From: Pseudomonadales bacterium
GTDB lineage: Bacteria; Pseudomonadota; Gammaproteobacteria; Pseudomonadales; Azotimanducaceae
Length of the DNA stretch: 64,000 nucleotides
Assembly: GCA_028285415.1 (NCBI GenBank)
Contig: JANQPF010000022.1
Coordinates: forward strand, 278,048 to 342,047
Direction: 5' to 3'
Positions 63,166 through 64,000 of this stretch are shown here, piece after piece. How positions within the stretch are numbered: the stretch's first letter is position 1; the number at the start of each line of letters is the position of its first letter. The notes beneath the pieces are model-generated. The model made no database searches. It saw only the letters and a list, made by a program, of their open reading frames with translations, and was not told where the DNA came from. The translations under genes were made by a program, and so were the position numbers.

Positions 63166-64000
63166 ATGAGTTGTTTCAGTTGCACATCTGCCCGGCGAGT
63201 GATGGCTACGGTGGTCCTCAGTCTGGTGACGGCGCACGCGTTTGCGGATGAGCGAAGCGTCGACATCCGCGTCGGCTACCTGTTCTCGGATGGCCAGACG
63301 CCTGTGACCCTGCAGGCATACCGGACGCTGTTCGAGCAGCATCCGGAACTTCGGGAACGGGTTGAGCTGACGATCCTGTCCGAATCGACGTTTGACGAAG
63401 TGGAAGCCGAGCGTCTGCTCTCTGCTCAGGTGCTGGTCTACGACGTCATGAACGAACAAATGCTCGCGCGGTTCGACGATAAGCATGACGCGGATCTCTT
63501 GGCGCAGGTGAACCAGAATGGCACGGTCGTGGGTGTCGGGCAGGGCCTCATGAGCGATTCGCAGTACGCTGACAGGGGTGTGCACTGGGACGAGCGCGCG
63601 CGCGCGTTCTGGGGTGCATCAGGAACGGCCAATCACACAGGCCTTGCCGCGCTTGCGCTCGAGTACGCGGGCGTTGAGGGTCTGACCGTACCCGAACCCG
63701 AGTCGACCCTTGCCGGGGGGTATTACCACAGCGACTCGGGCGGGCAGGTGTTTGCCGATTGGGAGGCGTTCGACGCCTGGCGCGCCGCCCATGGCAAACA
63801 CCGTCCCGGTGCGCCGCGCGTGGCCATCGGGTTCTATCGCGCGAACTACTACGGCAACGAGATGGCGATTGTCGATGCCCTCATTGCGGAGATAGAACGC
63901 CAGGGCGGCGAGGCGATTCCTTTCTTCGGATATCCGGGCCACGCGGCCATGCAGCAGTACCTTGTCGACGACAAGGGCAACGCCCGTGCGGACGTTGTGC
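63166..64000 (+). CDS. Exported CobN-like cobaltochelatase/Mg-chelatase H family protein, 5' part
   Basis: The frame starts at ATG 63166 and is open to the window end (278 codons). A signal peptide (RRVMATVVLSLVTAHAFA, cleavage near residue 27) is followed by a CobN-type N-terminal region, including RPGAPRVAIGFYRANYYGNE and AIVDALIAEIERQGGEAIPF. CobN inserts cobalt into hydrogenobyrinate in the cytosol, so export is atypical. Beside a B12 receptor and riboswitch, an envelope corrinoid-handling role is likely. A second ATG at 63202 would weaken the signal. The full size is not visible. Confidence 0.78.
   Translation, partial: MSCFSCTSARRVMATVVLSLVTAHAFADERSVDIRVGYLFSDGQTPVTLQAYRTLFEQHPELRERVELTILSESTFDEVEAERLLSAQVLVYDVMNEQMLARFDDKHDADLLAQVNQNGTVVGVGQGLMSDSQYADRGVHWDERARAFWGASGTANHTGLAALALEYAGVEGLTVPEPESTLAGGYYHSDSGGQVFADWEAFDAWRAAHGKHRPGAPRVAIGFYRANYYGNEMAIVDALIAEIERQGGEAIPFFGYPGHAAMQQYLVDDKGNARADVV

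Overview
The window looks like about 64 kb of a GC-rich Proteobacterium chromosome. It is densely coded, with many ATGA/GTGA overlaps, and no prophage, insertion sequence, CRISPR array, rRNA or tRNA was recognised. Gene content (PuuD-type urate oxidase, two-subunit XdhA/XdhB, propionyl-CoA carboxylase plus methylmalonyl-CoA mutase, LLM oxidoreductases, a class III CoA-transferase, acyl desaturase and cyclopropane synthase genes, a B12-riboswitch TonB receptor) fits an aerobic, probably marine, gammaproteobacterium. That placement is inference.

Layout. 1-5.1 kb: end of a VOC protein, a complete hipBA pair, an overlapping HD-GYP/EAL signalling pair with eroded motifs, and a phosphoribosyltransferase. 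5.1-23.4 kb: a large purine-catabolism island holding allantoinase PuuE, urate oxidase PuuD, guanine deaminase, HIU hydrolase, OHCU decarboxylase, xanthine dehydrogenase (XdhA, B, C), a divergent TetR/RutR-like regulator with a RutR-like operator, 8-oxoguanine deaminase, two NCS2 permeases, an exported NUP/adenosine deaminase/NUP trio, and an adenine-deaminase-like enzyme whose HAGE motif reads HCDV. 23.4-26.4 kb: PhyH-type dioxygenase, Na/Pi cotransporter, GTP cyclohydrolase I. 26.5-32.2 kb: a six-gene membrane-lipid modification operon (desaturase, FAD oxidoreductase, DUF1365, CFA synthase, DUF2878, second methyltransferase). GTGAAC/GTTCAC operator-like repeats lie upstream of both folE and this operon. 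32.2-36.6 kb: tail-to-tail two-component pair, thioesterase, sugar kinase and nucleotidyltransferase.

36.6-37.8 kb is the most remarkable locus: an AhpD/carboxymuconolactone-decarboxylase-like gene whose frame is interrupted by a single TGA exactly at the second Cys of the catalytic CxxC motif. A bacterial-SECIS-like hairpin follows about 24 nt later. It is best read as a selenoprotein rather than two genes. 38-43.2 kb: aminotransferase plus Tat-exported spermidine-dehydrogenase-like protein, FAH hydrolase, CHM isomerase, alpha/beta hydrolase. 43.25-43.5 kb: tandem 15-bp repeats and a minus-strand mini transcription unit (promoter, near-perfect Shine-Dalgarno, 12-codon ORF, terminator).

43.5-57.1 kb: SDR, LLM oxidoreductase, CoA-transferase, then the B12-dependent propionate pathway (mutase, epimerase, PccA, PccB). 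That pathway is split by a membrane-anchored winged-helix/beta-propeller regulator, an exported beta-helix protein and two tandem Cys-rich lipoproteins. 57.2-64 kb: LuxR-HTH/TPR regulator, MFS transporter, LLM protein, and a cobalamin-riboswitch TonB receptor divergent from an exported CobN-like protein that runs off the end. B12 uptake genes beside a B12-dependent mutase are mutually consistent.
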